Assembly (NCBI GenBank): GCA_038249605.1
Contig: JBBSDH010000094.1
Coordinates: 1 to 15,074 of the forward strand
From: M3007 sp038249605
Lineage (GTDB): Bacteria > Bacteroidota > Bacteroidia > Chitinophagales > Saprospiraceae
DNA length: 15,074 bases
Reading direction: 5' to 3'
The notes below the pieces were generated by a model. That model saw only the letters and a list, made by a program, of their open reading frames with translations, did no database searches and was not told where the DNA came from. Positions 14,781-15,074 of the stretch are shown here, piece after piece. A program made the translations under genes and the position numbers. Within the stretch, counting starts at the first letter, position 1; the number at the start of each line of letters is the position of its first letter.

Positions 14781-14787
14781 TACATAA

Positions 14788-14819
14788 CAAATATAAACAC
14801 TTGTTTATAAATTTTCAAA
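14788..14819 (-). promoter_or_regulatory. Bacteroidota promoter, TTTG-N20-TATATTTG
   Basis: On the minus strand TTTG (14816-14819) is followed after exactly 20 bases by TATATTTG (14788-14795), matching both the -33 and TAnnTTTG elements at consensus spacing. Transcription would begin near 14781, essentially at the first codon of the broken T9SS gene. The rest of 14781-15020 is AT-rich and shows no gene. Confidence 0.6.
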
Positions 14820-15020
14820 CATTAAATTTTTAAAAAAAATTAAAAAACATTGCATTTTTCATTCATACAAAAATACCCCTCGTTCACACAGTGAAACGTA
14901 CCGTTCACAGCTTCACCATTCTCATGAAGCCCAAAAATATTTTTTAAACACAAGCTCTTAACCAGACCGACCCCTTTCCCACCCATCAAAACACCTTTTC
15001 AGCTACCCCGACAATTGGTG

Positions 15021-15074
15021 TAAAAGAAGCAGGGATGTTTGCGGGCTAGCCCGCAAACATCCCTGCTTCTTTTA
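15021..15074. repeat. perfect 54-bp palindrome at window end, CTAG centre
   Basis: The two 27-base halves, centred on 15047/15048, are exact complements, and the palindrome probably extends past the edge. The outer TAAAAGA and central GCGGGCTAGCCCGC are shared with the palindrome after mnmG, but the intervening arm bases differ and match each other within the element. Likely a terminator or structural repeat; a contig breaking at a palindrome is also possible. Confidence 0.75.

Overview
The window looks like chromosomal DNA from a member of the Bacteroidota, most plausibly the Saprospiria/Chitinophagia side of the phylum. Three things point there: a PorW/SprE-type component of the type IX secretion system (T9SS), two proteins ending in T9SS type A C-terminal sorting domains, and several exact matches to the Bacteroidota -7 promoter element TAnnTTTG. 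Shine-Dalgarno sequences are inconspicuous. No rRNA, tRNA, CRISPR array, integrase or transposase was seen.

Layout. 1-121: edge sequence with a dispersed repeat. 122-1075 (-): membrane-anchored M23 peptidase. 1347-4256 (+): PorW-like lipoprotein, divergent from M23. 4252-4453: large fold-back element followed by a bidirectional terminator. 4524-4961 (-): small secreted Cys-rich protein. 5069-5336: heptad repeats and a long inverted repeat. 5336-6961 (-): S41 C-terminal-processing peptidase. 7032-7793 (-): alpha/beta hydrolase. 8087-9103 (+): TPR lipoprotein. 9238-9678 (+): lipocalin-like lipoprotein. 9860-11722 (+): mnmG. 11865-13394 (-): secreted T9SS beta-propeller-like protein. 13445-14780 (-): a T9SS-sorted protein broken by a one-base frameshift and lacking a signal peptide. 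14781-15020: AT-rich, non-coding apart from a promoter. 15021-15074: a perfect 54-bp palindrome at the window edge.

Functionally the window is mostly cell-envelope biology: peptidoglycan hydrolysis (M23), periplasmic proteolysis (S41), the T9SS itself (PorW), its cargo (two CTD proteins) and three lipoproteins or small exported proteins. mnmG and the hydrolase are housekeeping genes. The gene order does not suggest one operon; most genes have their own upstream gap and terminator-like 3' end.

The least expected content is non-coding. Nearly every gene in the window is followed within a few bases of its stop codon by a repeat or dyad element. These include heptad tandem repeats of form GC(A/G)G+NNN, often arranged as inverted pairs; a 39-bp element present after two stop codons; a TTGTCATCCYGTAGG element present after two others; a MITE-like inverted repeat; and two palindromes with a shared GGGCTAGCCC centre but different arms. 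I could not run genome-wide searches, so copy numbers outside the window are unknown.
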